In this document: one piece after another, positions 1-8,763 of the stretch
How positions within the stretch are numbered: the stretch's first letter is position 1
Layout: every line of letters begins with the position of its first letter
NCBI RefSeq assembly: GCF_025377685.1
Contig: NZ_JACEHK010000015.1
Span: 1-64,000 of the forward strand
Length of the DNA: 64,000 nt
Direction: 5' to 3'
From: Anaerobacillus sp. CMMVII
GTDB taxonomy: Bacteria; Bacillota; Bacilli; Bacillales; Anaerobacillaceae
Program-made: the position numbers and the translations under genes
Notes under the pieces: model-generated
The model's database searches: none
The model's input: only the letters and a program-made list of their open reading frames with translations
Told to the model about the DNA's origin: nothing

Positions 1-410
1 AGGATTATATCGAAGAGTCAAATGATTGAGTAACGTCTTGAAGGGCTCTCTCTTAGTCGAATAGCACTAAATTTAGTAAGAATGATAGTGTTATAAGCTC
101 GGCAAGAAGGCGTGAGAATTTATCGTAACAGTTCGGCTGCCGAAAGCCTACCCGAGGGGGTGGTGTAAATCATGATGCTTGAGTTGAATGAATATGGTGA
201 GAATGCTAAATAATCTACGAAAAAGGATTAAACTGACGAACTTCTGAATGTACGGGTCTAAACGCTTACTACATAGAAATGTGTATATCACCAAATTGTG
301 AAGTTAGCAGTGGATAAGTAAGACTAGCTAATATGAAAGTCCATGATATGTTACAGGCATATAAACGGCTAACAGGCTTACAGGAAGCACCTAAGTTCAT
401 TCTATAATAG
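1..410 (+). mobile_element. Probable 5' fragment of a group II intron (no reverse transcriptase)
   Basis: The stretch has no long open frame but reads like the domain I region of bacterial group II introns: a 'ttcggctgccgaaa' stem, 'ctgaatgtacgggtctaaac' near 245-265, and 'cttacaggaagcacctaag' near the end. The GUGYG 5' end would lie before the window. No reverse transcriptase or domain V/VI follows; AT-rich coding-like DNA begins at about 420, so this would be a truncated relic. The call rests on remembered family sequence features, not on folding or a search. Confidence 0.4.
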
Positions 411-429
411 ATATAATTCAAGAATTGTA

Positions 430-750
430 TTGCCGATAGTAAATTCAGTTGTTTACCTTTTTTATCGAAATACTATTAATGTAACTCCAGATTTTGATTA
501 TTTTTGGGGTAGTTTTACCCTCTTTATTATAATTGGTTGCTTTGGCGCAGTTATAAACTCATATACTAATGATAGATTTTATAAGAAGTTGTTAATTATA
601 ATCATTAGTTATTCAATTGTGAATATAGTTATTTTAATTGCAATTAATACACTGACTACAATTTTTGAAACAATGTTTTACTTAATTTCTATAATTTTTT
701 ATTGTGCTTTAATTATTTTATCTTTTTATCGCATGTTCAAAATTAACTAA
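430..750 (+). CDS. Small hydrophobic membrane protein, unknown function
   Basis: A frame of 106 codons opens with TTG and encodes three to four hydrophobic segments (roughly residues 25-45, 50-75 and 80-103). No strong ribosome site precedes it and it abuts the putative intron fragment, so it may be the 3' part of a longer gene that was interrupted. I do not recognise the family. Strong AT richness fits a weakly conserved accessory gene or a remnant. Confidence 0.35.
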   Translation: MPIVNSVVYLFYRNTINVTPDFDYFWGSFTLFIIIGCFGAVINSYTNDRFYKKLLIIIISYSIVNIVILIAINTLTTIFETMFYLISIIFYCALIILSFYRMFKIN

Positions 751-864
751 AATCCTTCTTCAACTAAAGATAATCTTTACTAGAACAGCAGCAGTGACGG
801 ACGGTTTTGTTTATATATTGAGGATAGTTTTAAGGTGCAAAAATTAGGAGGGGAATTATTTGTT

Positions 865-1217
865 ATGAATAAGGAAACTGTTGTTTTGTTCTTATTCTTA
901 TTATTAATAGGAATAGGAACAGGTTGTTCGCAAAAATTACCTTATGCAGTATCAGAGGAACAATATAAAATCTTTTATATTGCACCAGAAATTAAAGATG
1001 ATAAATTCTGGGACTATTTTCAATGGGTTACAGAATTTCACCAAGATAATCAGAAGTAGGATTGCTTGTGTATGATTTACATTTAACGCAGCAAACATAT
1101 CCATCACTAAATGCAAAAGAAGCACCATACTTTTATATATTAGACCAAAAGAGAATTCTTATCGAAACAACAGATTTTGACGAAATAAAGGAATTTTTAA
1201 TAGAAAATATTGAATAG
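865..1217 (+). pseudogene. Frameshifted small lipoprotein with thioredoxin-like C-terminal half
   Basis: ATG at 865 follows an AGGAGGGG ribosome site. The protein starts with a hydrophobic signal and a lipobox ending GTGC, so it would be a membrane-anchored lipoprotein. The frame stops at 1057-1059, but the -1 frame continues coherently as EVGLLVYDLHLTQQ... to a stop at 1215-1217, giving about 118 residues if repaired. The second half, with APYFYILDQ and a closing DFDEIKEFL helix, resembles the end of a thioredoxin fold (inference). It is similar in layout to the lipoprotein at 7582-7917. Either a decayed gene or a one-base sequence error. Confidence 0.55.
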
Positions 1218-1460
1218 GTTATTGAACTAAAGTAGGCGTTTGTGCAGCAATAAGAATATTTAAAAAATGTCTCGCTTCAAATTGAACTGTCCATGTTATC
1301 TATATTATTAAATAGTCGTAAATCACAGCGCCAATTTAGTGACAATTGTATCTCAGTTTTAATGTAATTTATGATTTTGCGATAGGATACGGACCAGTTA
1401 TCATTCGAATTTGTTTTTTATCGCACTTTTCTAAAAGATTGTTGCTAATAGCTTTTAGGT
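1218..1460. other. Intergenic DNA, no gene seen
   Basis: About 240 bases without a supported frame, RNA gene or terminator between the broken lipoprotein and the hairpin-rich region at 1461-1650. Confidence 0.5.
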
Positions 1461-1506
1461 CGTAACCATGCGAATGCTTGGATCTTCACGCGTTACGTGA
1501 AGCTTT
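1461..1506. repeat. Dispersed hairpin repeat, copy A
   Basis: Contains the stem cttcacg/cgtgaag with a 5-base loop (1484-1502), preceded by 'cgtaaccatgcgaatgcttgg'-like sequence. A related block lies at 36356-36399 with the same order of elements (cgta-ccaagc, gcttgg, cttcac...gtgaag), so this looks like one member of a small dispersed intergenic repeat. Confidence 0.45.
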
Positions 1507-1508
1507 TA

Positions 1509-1550
1509 AATAAGCCAATGGGACAAAGGAATTTGTCCCATTGGCTTATT
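1509..1550. terminator. Perfect 19-bp hairpin, possible terminator
   Basis: Arms 1509-1527 and 1532-1550 are perfectly complementary around a 4-base loop (ggaa). There is no U-run on either side, so termination is uncertain; it may be part of a mobile or regulatory repeat. Confidence 0.4.
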
Positions 1551-1601
1551 CATTCACAAAAGACGATCTAAAAGCAAGAAAGTTTAAGAAACAGCCTTTT
1601 T

Positions 1602-1648
1602 AATTTGAAAAGGAGAGCACATCTTTTGAGTGTGCTCTCCTTTCAAAT
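1602..1648 (-). terminator. Terminator after the polyamine gene pair
   Basis: Stem ggagagcac/gtgctctcc extended by aatttgaa/ttcaaat lies just beyond the stop of the minus-strand gene at 1655. The U-tract is weak (TTTT within the stem), but position and stem length support a terminator. Confidence 0.6.
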
Positions 1649-1654
1649 ATCAAA

Positions 1655-2782
1655 TTAAGCTAGTCTCATTTTAAAGTCTTGATAGCCAAATTGGTGAACA
1701 ATATAACAATCTCCATCTTTCGCTTTAACAGCAATTGATGGTAATGGCATCCCGTTAAACGTGGTGTTCTTTACCATTGAGTAGATCGCCATATCACCAA
1801 AAACTAATCGATCGCCAATTTGTAATGGTTGGTCAAAGGAAAAGTCTCCAATGACATCTCCAGCCATACATGTTGGTCCGCCAAGTCGATATGTAAATGG
1901 TTTCTCACCTGCTTCACCTGACCCAAAAAGAGGAGGGCGATACGGCATTTCAAGCACATCAGGCATATGACATGATGCAGAAGTATCTAAAATAGCAATC
2001 TCAATCCCATTTTGAAGCGTATCAAGTACTGTCGTAACAAGATAGCCTGCATTAAGAGCAACAGCTTCTCCGGGCTCAAGATAAACCTGTAAGTTGTATT
2101 TATCTTGCATTCGTTTAATACACTTCTCTAATAATGGGATATCATAATCTTCTCTTGTTATATGATGTCCGCCACCAAAATTAATCCATTCCATTTGCGA
2201 TAGCCATGGTCCAAACTTTTCTTCAACCGCATCAAGTGTTTTTTCTAAGTCGTCTGAGTTCTGCTGACATAGAGTGTGGAAATGTAACCCCGAAACACCA
2301 TTAAGCAAATCTGGTCGAAAGTTTTCAATGGTTACCCCGAATCTTGAACCAATTGAACAAGGGTCATAAATGTCATGTCCACCTTGTGTGGAGCATTCTG
2401 GGTTAATCCGAAGCCCTACTTTTTTCCCTGCTTGAAGTACTTTATCTTTAAACTTTTCTAATTGAGAGAAAGAATTAAAGATGATGTGATCGCAGATTGA
2501 AATGATTTCATCCATTTCCTCATCACGATAGGCCGGGGCAAAGACATGATTTTCTTTGCCCATTTCCTCGTGGCCAAGGCGAGCCTCGTATAGTCCGCTC
2601 GCGGTTGTGCCATTTAAGTATTTGCCAATGAGAGGGTACATGGCAAACATGGAAAATGCTTTTTGTGCCAAAATGATTTTACAACCTGTTCGTTCCATGA
2701 CGCCATTTAGGACTTTAAGGTTTTTTTCTAGAAGAGCTTCATCTACTACATAACTCGGTGTTGGTAAATCTTCAAAGCGCAT
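1655..2782 (-). CDS. nspC: Carboxynorspermidine decarboxylase (NspC/CASDC)
   Basis: The 375-residue product is a PLP-dependent fold-III decarboxylase of the alanine-racemase/DAP-decarboxylase class that removes CO2 from carboxy(nor)spermidine to give spermidine or norspermidine. Near the start it carries KIILAQKAFSM, with the lysine expected to bind PLP, followed by a barrel with LHFHTLCQQ and INFGGGHHIT phosphate/substrate loops. The C-terminal part has GPTCMAGDVIGDF, the conserved cysteine motif contributed across the dimer. It lies one base after the stop of the synthase gene, so the two form an operon. Length and motifs fit the family well. A terminator follows. Confidence 0.9.
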   Translation of the reverse strand: MRFEDLPTPSYVVDEALLEKNLKVLNGVMERTGCKIILAQKAFSMFAMYPLIGKYLNGTTASGLYEARLGHEEMGKENHVFAPAYRDEEMDEIISICDHIIFNSFSQLEKFKDKVLQAGKKVGLRINPECSTQGGHDIYDPCSIGSRFGVTIENFRPDLLNGVSGLHFHTLCQQNSDDLEKTLDAVEEKFGPWLSQMEWINFGGGHHITREDYDIPLLEKCIKRMQDKYNLQVYLEPGEAVALNAGYLVTTVLDTLQNGIEIAILDTSASCHMPDVLEMPYRPPLFGSGEAGEKPFTYRLGGPTCMAGDVIGDFSFDQPLQIGDRLVFGDMAIYSMVKNTTFNGMPLPSIAVKAKDGDCYIVHQFGYQDFKMRLA

Positions 2783-2783
2783 C

Positions 2784-4025
2784 TTAACGAACGAACTCCA
2801 AGTCTATTTTTTTCGCAGATTCTTCTGAATCTACTAGCACTGGATTAAAATCTTCTTTCCATGGTAGACCCCATTTGTTCAATGCATCCATGAATGGATC
2901 TGGATCGAATTCTTCGATATTGAATACGCCTGGTTTATTCCATAATCCCTTCATGATCATCATTGCACCAATCATTGCAGGAACACCTGTTGTGTAAGAA
3001 ATGGCCTGTGAACCAACTTCACGGTAGCATTCTTGATGATCACAAACATTATATACATAATACGTTTTCTCTTTACCGTCTTTTTTTCCTTTAAAGATAC
3101 ATCCAATGTTGGTTTTACCCACAGTTCTTGGTCCTAGAGAAGCAGGATCAGGTAGAACAGCCTTCAAGAATTGAAGCGGAATGATTTGCTTACCTTCGTA
3201 TTCAATCGGTTCAATCGAAGTCATTCCAACATTTTCAAGACACTTTAGGTGCGTCAGGTAACTTTGGCCAAACGTCATGAAGAAACGGATGCGCTTAACG
3301 CCTGGAATGTTTACAGCAAGAGATTCAAGTTCTTCATGGTACAACAAGTACATATCTTTTTCGCCAACTTCAGGGAAGTTGTATACACGTTTGATTTCCA
3401 TTGGATTTGTTTCAACCCACTTACCATTTTCATAGTAACGACCATTTGCAGAAACCTCACGAATATTGATTTCAGGGTTAAAATTCGTTGCAAACGGATA
3501 GCCGTGATCGCCACCATTACAATCTAGAATATCGATATATTCAATTTCATCAAAGTGATGCTTAAGAGCATAAGCGGAAAATACTCCTGTAACACCTGGA
3601 TCGAAGCCGCTACCTAAAAGTGCAGTAATTCCAGCTTTTTCAAAACGTTCGCGGTATTCCCATTGCCATTTATATTCAAATTTCGCCGTATCTTCTGGCT
3701 CGTAATTTGCCGTGTCTAAATAATGAGTTTTAGTTGCAAGACAAGCATCCATAATTGTTAAATCTTGATAAGGTAAAGCTAAGTTCATGACGATATCCGG
3801 TTTTACCTCTTCGATTAAAGCGATTAACTCGTCCACATTATTAGCGTCAACTTGTGCAGTTGTAATTTTCGTTTTACCACCATCTAATTTTGCTTTTAGA
3901 TCATCACATTTTGATTTAGTACGACTAGCAATACAGATTTCTTCAAATACCTCGCTATTTTGTACGCATTTTTGGATGGCTACTGCTGCCACTCCACCAC
4001 AACCAATAATAAGTGCTTTTCCCAT
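2784..4025 (-). CDS. Carboxynorspermidine synthase (saccharopine dehydrogenase family)
   Basis: The 413-residue protein starts MGKALIIGCGGVAAVAIQK, a Rossmann NAD(P) motif, and continues with the saccharopine-dehydrogenase-like segments DIVMNLALPYQD and GSGFDPGVTGVFSAYA. In this pathway it condenses aspartate semialdehyde with putrescine or diaminopropane and reduces the product to carboxy(nor)spermidine, the substrate of the downstream decarboxylase. The ATG at 4025 has an upstream GGGGAGATAAG ribosome site on the minus strand. Together the pair is the alternative, S-adenosylmethionine-independent route to spermidine. A strong hairpin terminator lies about 130 bases upstream, suggesting a regulated leader. 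Confidence 0.88.
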   Translation of the reverse strand: MGKALIIGCGGVAAVAIQKCVQNSEVFEEICIASRTKSKCDDLKAKLDGGKTKITTAQVDANNVDELIALIEEVKPDIVMNLALPYQDLTIMDACLATKTHYLDTANYEPEDTAKFEYKWQWEYRERFEKAGITALLGSGFDPGVTGVFSAYALKHHFDEIEYIDILDCNGGDHGYPFATNFNPEINIREVSANGRYYENGKWVETNPMEIKRVYNFPEVGEKDMYLLYHEELESLAVNIPGVKRIRFFMTFGQSYLTHLKCLENVGMTSIEPIEYEGKQIIPLQFLKAVLPDPASLGPRTVGKTNIGCIFKGKKDGKEKTYYVYNVCDHQECYREVGSQAISYTTGVPAMIGAMMIMKGLWNKPGVFNIEEFDPDPFMDALNKWGLPWKEDFNPVLVDSEESAKKIDLEFVR

Positions 4026-4152
4026 ACTTATCTCCCCTTACCAAATAGATTTTGAATAATTAAGTAGTACATAAGTCTAACTAATGGCATAACAACTTGT
4101 AAGTAAATCTTTTTAGGTATGAATTCTTAACATATCCTCTAAAAATTTTTTA

Positions 4153-4200
4153 AAACAAAAAAAGCAAGTGCAAACGCATAATTGCGCACAACACTTGCTT
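4153..4200 (-). terminator. Strong minus-strand hairpin in the leader of the polyamine operon
   Basis: On the minus strand agcaagtg (rc of 4192-4199) pairs with cacttgct, an inner GUGC/GCAC stem extends it, and TTTTTTTG follows. It sits between hemY and the carboxynorspermidine synthase start at 4025, so it is either an attenuator of that operon or the end of a small transcript beginning near 4560. Confidence 0.6.
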
Positions 4201-4712
4201 TCGATATCATTTCAAAATTAAAAAGCATCAATATAGTTATGAAAAAATCATAAGTATATGAACACACGAAAGTCCTAGACTTTTGCTTGGAGGCTCTTAA
4301 ATATTCAAAATATATCATTACGAGATCAGAGTCTATATAGCAAATAAATACTTTTATCACTCTTATTGATCGTTTCACAAGTTGTGTGCATATGCACTGG
4401 TTGTAAAGTAACCAACTTATAAAATTTGAGCTTCTAACTCAATCAATAAGGCAACTAAGTTGCCAGTCGGCATTTGACCCGGCTGTCCGTATGGCCTTAA
4501 CTTCTTTATGGAAGTGGTCAAAATCTGCTTGGAAATACATGATATATTGAATAGTTGTTTTCCAAAGAATGCATTATTAGATTAACACATATAATTGAGA
4601 TTTCAATAGTTTAAATAAAAAAAATAAAAAAAATTAAGCTGGAAAAATAATCAACCTCTTTGTAGCTGTTATTAATTGACTTATAGATAGTAGTGAGTTT
4701 AGGGAATTCAGC
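4201..4712 (-). promoter_or_regulatory. Candidate leader RNA or small remnant upstream of the polyamine operon
   Basis: About 500 bases without a convincing gene. The piece 4440-4545 is noticeably richer in G+C than its surroundings, and short stop-free runs exist in several frames of both strands (for example minus-strand MPTGNLVALLIELEAQIL ending at 4417), none with a ribosome site. A palindrome gtgcatatgcac lies at 4386-4397. Together with the terminator at 4153-4200 this could be a structured leader; I could not match it to a known riboswitch class. Confidence 0.25.
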
Positions 4713-6119
4713 CTATCCTAAGTACTCAAACACTTTTTTTACTGCAGTTTCTCCTTGGTCTATACAGTCTGGGATTCCAACACCTTCGTAAGAGCCTCCT
4801 GCTAGATATACACCCGGTAGTTCCGTTGCAAGAGAGTTCTTAACGTTGCTCATCCGTTCAATATGACCAACATTATATTGTGGCATTGATTTTTTCCATC
4901 TTGTTATAACATGAAATAGTGGTTTTTCATTTATGTTCATCGTTTTATTTAAATCTCGTAAGGCAATATTCATAATGTCCTCATCTGATAAGTCAACAAT
5001 AGCTTGATCATTCGGTTTTCCAACATAACAACGCAATAAAGCCATATCATTTGGGGTAGTATCCGGCCACTTTTTATGTGTCCATGTGCAAGCTGTAATT
5101 CTAAAGTCGCTATTTCTCGATACTAAAAATCCAGTTCCATCAATATCCTTTTTGATCGCAGACTTAGGAAAAGCCATTGCGACGTTGGCAACTGAATAGG
5201 ACAGCATATCATCAAAGGCATTCATGAAAGAATAGTCAGAAAGCATCCGTTGTGCATGGAAATGTTCTGTTGCAATCACAATACTGTCTGCTTCTTCTAC
5301 GGTTCCATTTGATAATGTAAGCGTGTATTTATTTTGTACTCTCACAATTTTATCAATGGGTGCTTCCTTTACAGCAGTACCTTCATCTAAACGAGATACT
5401 AACTCCTCAACTAGAGTCTCAAGGCCTGATGATAAGGAAATGAACATCCCTTTTTTAGAAGGTTCTTTTTTAGCGGATTTTGGTGGTGCTGGCATCGCCT
5501 TTTTTAATCCTAGAACTAAGCTTCTATGTTTTTGCTCCATATGATAGAACATTGGAAACAACGACATTAAGCTTAGTCGATCAATATCGCCTGCATAAAT
5601 GCCGGATAGTAATGGGTCGATTAAATTGTCAACGACTTCGTTACCTAATCTTCTCCTAAAGAACTCTCCAAGTGATTGATCATCCTTTTCTTCTCCTTTT
5701 GGTAAAATAAAGTCTCCAGCAGCTCTCAGTTTTCCTAACGGAGAAAAGAGGCCAGAAAGTGCAAACGGAGTAACCTGAGTAGGGATTCCCATGAATGATC
5801 CCTCAGGCATCGTATGGATTTTACCTCTAGCATAGATATAGGATTTACCAGCTGTATTCGAAACAATCTTATCTTCAAGACCAACTTCTTTTATTAATTT
5901 TAGTGCACTGGTCTTACGCGCAAGAATGGAATCCGGTCCTTTTTCAACGATAAAACCATCTTTTTTAACTGTGTTAATCATACCGCCAAAACGATTACTT
6001 GCTTCAAACAACTTCACTTCAAGGGGTAACCCTTTTTCCTTTATTTCCTTTTGTAAATAATAAGCTGCAGATAAACCTGTGATCCCGCCACCAATAATGA
6101 CTACTTTCTTTTTCTCCAT
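4713..6119 (-). CDS. hemY: HemY-type protoporphyrinogen/coproporphyrinogen III oxidase
   Basis: The product (468 residues from the ATG at 6119) is an FAD flavoenzyme of haem synthesis; in Firmicutes this enzyme oxidises coproporphyrinogen III to coproporphyrin III. It opens with the dinucleotide motif KKVVIIGGGITGLSAAYYL, then FEASNRFGGMINT and EKGPDSILARK, typical of HemY, and ends with the FAD-binding LAGGSYEGVGIPDCIDQG. An upstream in-frame GTG at 6128 is possible, but AGGTG six bases before the 6119 ATG favours the shorter form. It stands alone here, away from hemE/hemH, which is unusual compared with B. subtilis. Confidence 0.92.
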   Translation of the reverse strand: MEKKKVVIIGGGITGLSAAYYLQKEIKEKGLPLEVKLFEASNRFGGMINTVKKDGFIVEKGPDSILARKTSALKLIKEVGLEDKIVSNTAGKSYIYARGKIHTMPEGSFMGIPTQVTPFALSGLFSPLGKLRAAGDFILPKGEEKDDQSLGEFFRRRLGNEVVDNLIDPLLSGIYAGDIDRLSLMSLFPMFYHMEQKHRSLVLGLKKAMPAPPKSAKKEPSKKGMFISLSSGLETLVEELVSRLDEGTAVKEAPIDKIVRVQNKYTLTLSNGTVEEADSIVIATEHFHAQRMLSDYSFMNAFDDMLSYSVANVAMAFPKSAIKKDIDGTGFLVSRNSDFRITACTWTHKKWPDTTPNDMALLRCYVGKPNDQAIVDLSDEDIMNIALRDLNKTMNINEKPLFHVITRWKKSMPQYNVGHIERMSNVKNSLATELPGVYLAGGSYEGVGIPDCIDQGETAVKKVFEYLG

Positions 6120-6568
6120 CTTCGTCACCTACTCTATAGAATGTTAGTACTAAAGCAAATTCAAAAAGATTGTTAAAGTTTTCACAAATGAAACGTTTTA
6201 TTGAGGAGAAAGATTAGCCTTTCTCCTTATAGGACCATTTTATCTTATATCGTAAAAAAAAATCTAATAATTGAAAACTTGTTAGAAAAAGTTCACGAAA
6301 CTTAGAACCTTCAACGAGCGGTCAACCTCTTATTCAAGACAGTTTGAAATGTAGTAGCTTAGTTTTGATTTTCTTAGTTAAATAAGTCAATTTCATCAAT
6401 ACCTTAATCCAGAGCTTTATCAAACTATAAAGTAGTTGCGAATGGTTTCTACGTAACTACATTTATAACTTAGTAGCGGAAATAACGAATGAAAAATGTT
6501 CTAAAACAAACATTAAGGATGGAATGAAAATCAAGAGAGGTTTAGGAATATAAGCAAGGAGGGGTCAA
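6120..6568. other. Intergenic region between hemY and a membrane-protein cassette
   Basis: Divergent promoter space of about 450 bases. No gene or strong hairpin terminator was seen. It contains one copy of a short repeat at 6412-6466. Confidence 0.5.
6412..6466. repeat. Short repeat flanking a membrane-protein cassette, left copy
   Basis: The block starts gagctttatcaaac and contains gtagttgcg...ttctacg. It matches 8073-8125 over about 53 bases with few differences. The pair flanks the genes 6569-7917. Internal complementarity (tagttgcg.../cgtaacta) suggests a hairpin. Confidence 0.5.
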
Positions 6569-7051
6569 ATGGCTTTACCATTCTCCATCACAATAATGTT
6601 GGTAATTTTCTATATTACATTTTTTATTATAAAAAAGCTTTCATTCTTACATAATTCAATTGTATTTATGCTAATGACGATCGTTTCAGCAAATTTTATG
6701 ACAATCGCGACGTTGCAATTAAACCTTCTTAAAATATCCGAGGTTCCATGGTTATATTTGTACTTAATCATAGACAGAAGTATCTTGACTCCTCTACTAA
6801 TCGTTATCTACTTAAATTTACGTTTGCAAATGGCAACAGGAAGTAAAAAAGTACTCGTTTTGATAACTACGATAGGAGTTATGCAAGGATTGGACGTTTT
6901 GATGAATTATTTTGGAGCTATTCAATTTATTGATTGGAATTTATTTTATTCTTTTCTAAAAAACGTTAGTTTTCTAATGATAGGTTTGGGAATTAGTAAG
7001 TTATTAGTAATCTTAGAAAGGAAAGGAGAAGCATATGACGGTTATTTATGA
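6569..7051 (+). CDS. Integral membrane protein (CBO0543-like), unknown function
   Basis: The 160-residue protein has about five membrane segments and almost no soluble domain. ATG at 6569 follows CAAGGAGGGG. It overlaps the next gene by 17 bases, and the downstream start carries its own AAAGGAG within this gene, so the two are translated together. The pair resembles small membrane proteins that recur in Bacillaceae with no assigned role; family naming is tentative. Confidence 0.65.
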   Translation: MALPFSITIMLVIFYITFFIIKKLSFLHNSIVFMLMTIVSANFMTIATLQLNLLKISEVPWLYLYLIIDRSILTPLLIVIYLNLRLQMATGSKKVLVLITTIGVMQGLDVLMNYFGAIQFIDWNLFYSFLKNVSFLMIGLGISKLLVILERKGEAYDGYL

Positions 7052-7550
7052 AAACTCCTTTAATTGGAATGAGTGGTTCGTAATAATTAGCTTAGTTGGA
7101 TCTTCAATCCTTATATGGAGTACTCCTAAAATATTTCCGCTACTAGAAGGGATTGCTTATTACATTTTTGGAATAGCTTATGGAATGTTCTATGATCATA
7201 CGATTAGTACAAAACCATGGGATTTCTATGATGTAAATGACAATTCATCTTATCAAATCATTGATTTCTTTAGCTACGTAATGTACGGGGCATATAGTTA
7301 TTTTTTTTTATATTTGTATGAAAAATTAAAAATTAAGGGAATTTGGCATTTGTATTATGTACTTATATGGAGTTGTTTTTCATTACTGATGGAATGGATA
7401 GGGCTGAAAATTGGTTTGTTCCATTTTGATAAGGGGTATAAGATGTATTGGTCTTTTCCAATTTACATTATCGCACAAAGTATGCTAATCATTTTTTACC
7501 AAATAGTTAAGAGTAAATCCCTGAATAGTAAAATCAAAGAGAACATTTAA
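7035..7550 (+). CDS. Integral membrane protein (CBO0543-like), unknown function
   Basis: The 171-residue protein starts at an ATG seven bases after GGAAAGGAG. It has about five membrane helices. A conserved-looking central segment has many aromatic residues and acids (KPWDFYDVNDNS at about residue 56-67). It overlaps the preceding membrane gene and is followed by a lipoprotein gene 32 bases downstream, forming a three-gene cassette closed by the terminator at 7976. Confidence 0.65.
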   Translation: MTVIYENSFNWNEWFVIISLVGSSILIWSTPKIFPLLEGIAYYIFGIAYGMFYDHTISTKPWDFYDVNDNSSYQIIDFFSYVMYGAYSYFFLYLYEKLKIKGIWHLYYVLIWSCFSLLMEWIGLKIGLFHFDKGYKMYWSFPIYIIAQSMLIIFYQIVKSKSLNSKIKENI

Positions 7551-7581
7551 TCTCAAGGAAACTAAAGTGGAGGTTTCTAAT

Positions 7582-7917
7582 TTGAATAAAATATTGGCCA
7601 TAATCTTGTTGTTTATTACTTTGTTAAGTGGTTGTTCATTAACTAACCAGCAAGATTATTATGTTTTAGTTGTCGAAGGTGAAGAAAATCTAATAAAAAC
7701 ATTTGAGAACTATATAAGTGTTAGAAAACCAGTCATTGAAATTGATTATTATAAAAGTGACAAGGTTGCCAAAAAGCAGTTTCCTGAGTATGAAATTGAA
7801 GGAACTCCGCTTGTATTTATATTTAAAATTAAAGAAGGTAAGAAGAAGCTATTATTAAGAACGAATAATATGCATGAGTCATATGCATTTCTCCGCTCTA
7901 TAAAAGAAGATAAATAG
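7582..7917 (+). CDS. Small lipoprotein, unknown function
   Basis: The TTG at 7582 is preferred because GTGGAGG at 7567-7573, which could be read as an earlier start, is the ribosome site. The product of about 111 residues has a signal peptide with lipobox LLSGC. The mature part reads YYVLVVEGEENLIKTFENY and later EIEGTPLVFIF, whose GTP step resembles the cis-proline loop of thioredoxin folds (inference). It lies in a cassette with two membrane proteins and resembles the broken lipoprotein at 865-1217 in layout. Confidence 0.6.
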   Translation: MNKILAIILLFITLLSGCSLTNQQDYYVLVVEGEENLIKTFENYISVRKPVIEIDYYKSDKVAKKQFPEYEIEGTPLVFIFKIKEGKKKLLLRTNNMHESYAFLRSIKEDK

Positions 7918-7975
7918 CAGTATATTGTATTGGACAGGTCGTCAGAGATTGGTAAGAAGGAAGTTAAATAATGGG

Positions 7976-8018
7976 AAAATCCTTACGAACAGTGGTAGCA
8001 GATCGTAAGGATTTTTTA
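7976..8018 (+). terminator. Terminator of the membrane-protein cassette
   Basis: Stem aatccttacga/tcgtaaggatt followed by TTTTTTA. Confidence 0.8.
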
Positions 8019-8072
8019 TCTTTCAGTTGGTAGAAGGCTACAAACGCATAAAGTCGCTAAATTATTTTAGTC

Positions 8073-8125
8073 GAGCTTTATCAAACCAAATGTAGTTGCG
8101 GTTGGCTTCTACGCAAATACAATGG
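8073..8125. repeat. Short repeat flanking a membrane-protein cassette, right copy
   Basis: Begins gagctttatcaaac and contains tgtagttgcg...ttctacgcaaataca; partner of 6412-6466. The remaining intergenic DNA to 8314 shows nothing else recognisable. Confidence 0.5.
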
Positions 8126-8314
8126 ACCTCTTTTCTAAAAGGTTATTGTTATAAGCAATAATAAAACCTCCATGTATATATAGCTGAAATCTTTTTTTTA
8201 AATAGTAATTGACGATGGGGCTATGCGGTGATAGATTTGCAATAGATATGTGGATATTTTTGGAATTTAATAATATGTAGATAGTGTTAATGCATAATAA
8301 AAACAGGTGATCAT

Positions 8315-8674
8315 ATGCAAAAAGTTACAGTTAAATTAGCGATTGCAGCAGCGGTAACAGGCCTAATCCTTTTCGTACCTTTTGGAGATATTAAATGGCA
8401 ATTTTATTCAGTTATTTTAATGGTTCATATTCTACTTGGAATTACGCTTGCTGTCTTCCTTGTTGGTATCGTAACAACCCATGTTCGGACAGAATTATTT
8501 AACCCATTTAGACAAGGGTATAAAAAATGGAACGGATTTAAATTATTTCTCTATCTATTTTTAGCTATTTTCTCCGGAATAGTGATGATGTTTTTTTCAA
8601 TTCCTTGGCTTACCTATTTTCATGGATTTATTGGTTTATGGGCATTATTAGTCAGTTGGAAACATACAAAGTGA
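8315..8674 (+). CDS. Small four-helix membrane protein, unknown function
   Basis: The 119-residue product has four predicted membrane helices (about 7-24, 31-53, 72-93, 97-113). Histidines in the second and fourth helix regions (MVHILLG, TYFHGFIG) are reminiscent of small cytochrome-b-like or DUF4405-type proteins, but this is only suggestive. ATG at 8315 follows CAGGTGATC. It appears to be a single gene. Confidence 0.55.
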   Translation: MQKVTVKLAIAAAVTGLILFVPFGDIKWQFYSVILMVHILLGITLAVFLVGIVTTHVRTELFNPFRQGYKKWNGFKLFLYLFLAIFSGIVMMFFSIPWLTYFHGFIGLWALLVSWKHTK

Positions 8675-8728
8675 TGCTATAAATAGGAGGAGACGGTCAA
8701 AATCTATCTAGTAGAATTCATAAAAAAT

Positions 8729-8755
8729 AGGCTGTTGAGACTTTCTCAACAGCCT
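8729..8755 (-). terminator. Terminator of the gene at 8764-9378
   Basis: 12-bp perfect stem aggctgttgaga/tctcaacagcct with a 3-base loop; on the minus strand ATTTTTTATG follows. The plus-strand gene ending at 8674 may share it. Confidence 0.85.
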
Positions 8756-8763
8756 GAATCCTT

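Noticed and set aside
4139-4378. 79-codon minus-strand frame
   Set aside because: GTG start without ribosome site; its end includes the terminator hairpin at 4153-4200, so it is not a plausible gene.
4440-4545. Small protein gene in the leader of the polyamine operon
   Set aside because: Protein-like runs occur in several overlapping frames on both strands with no ribosome site, so coding cannot be supported.
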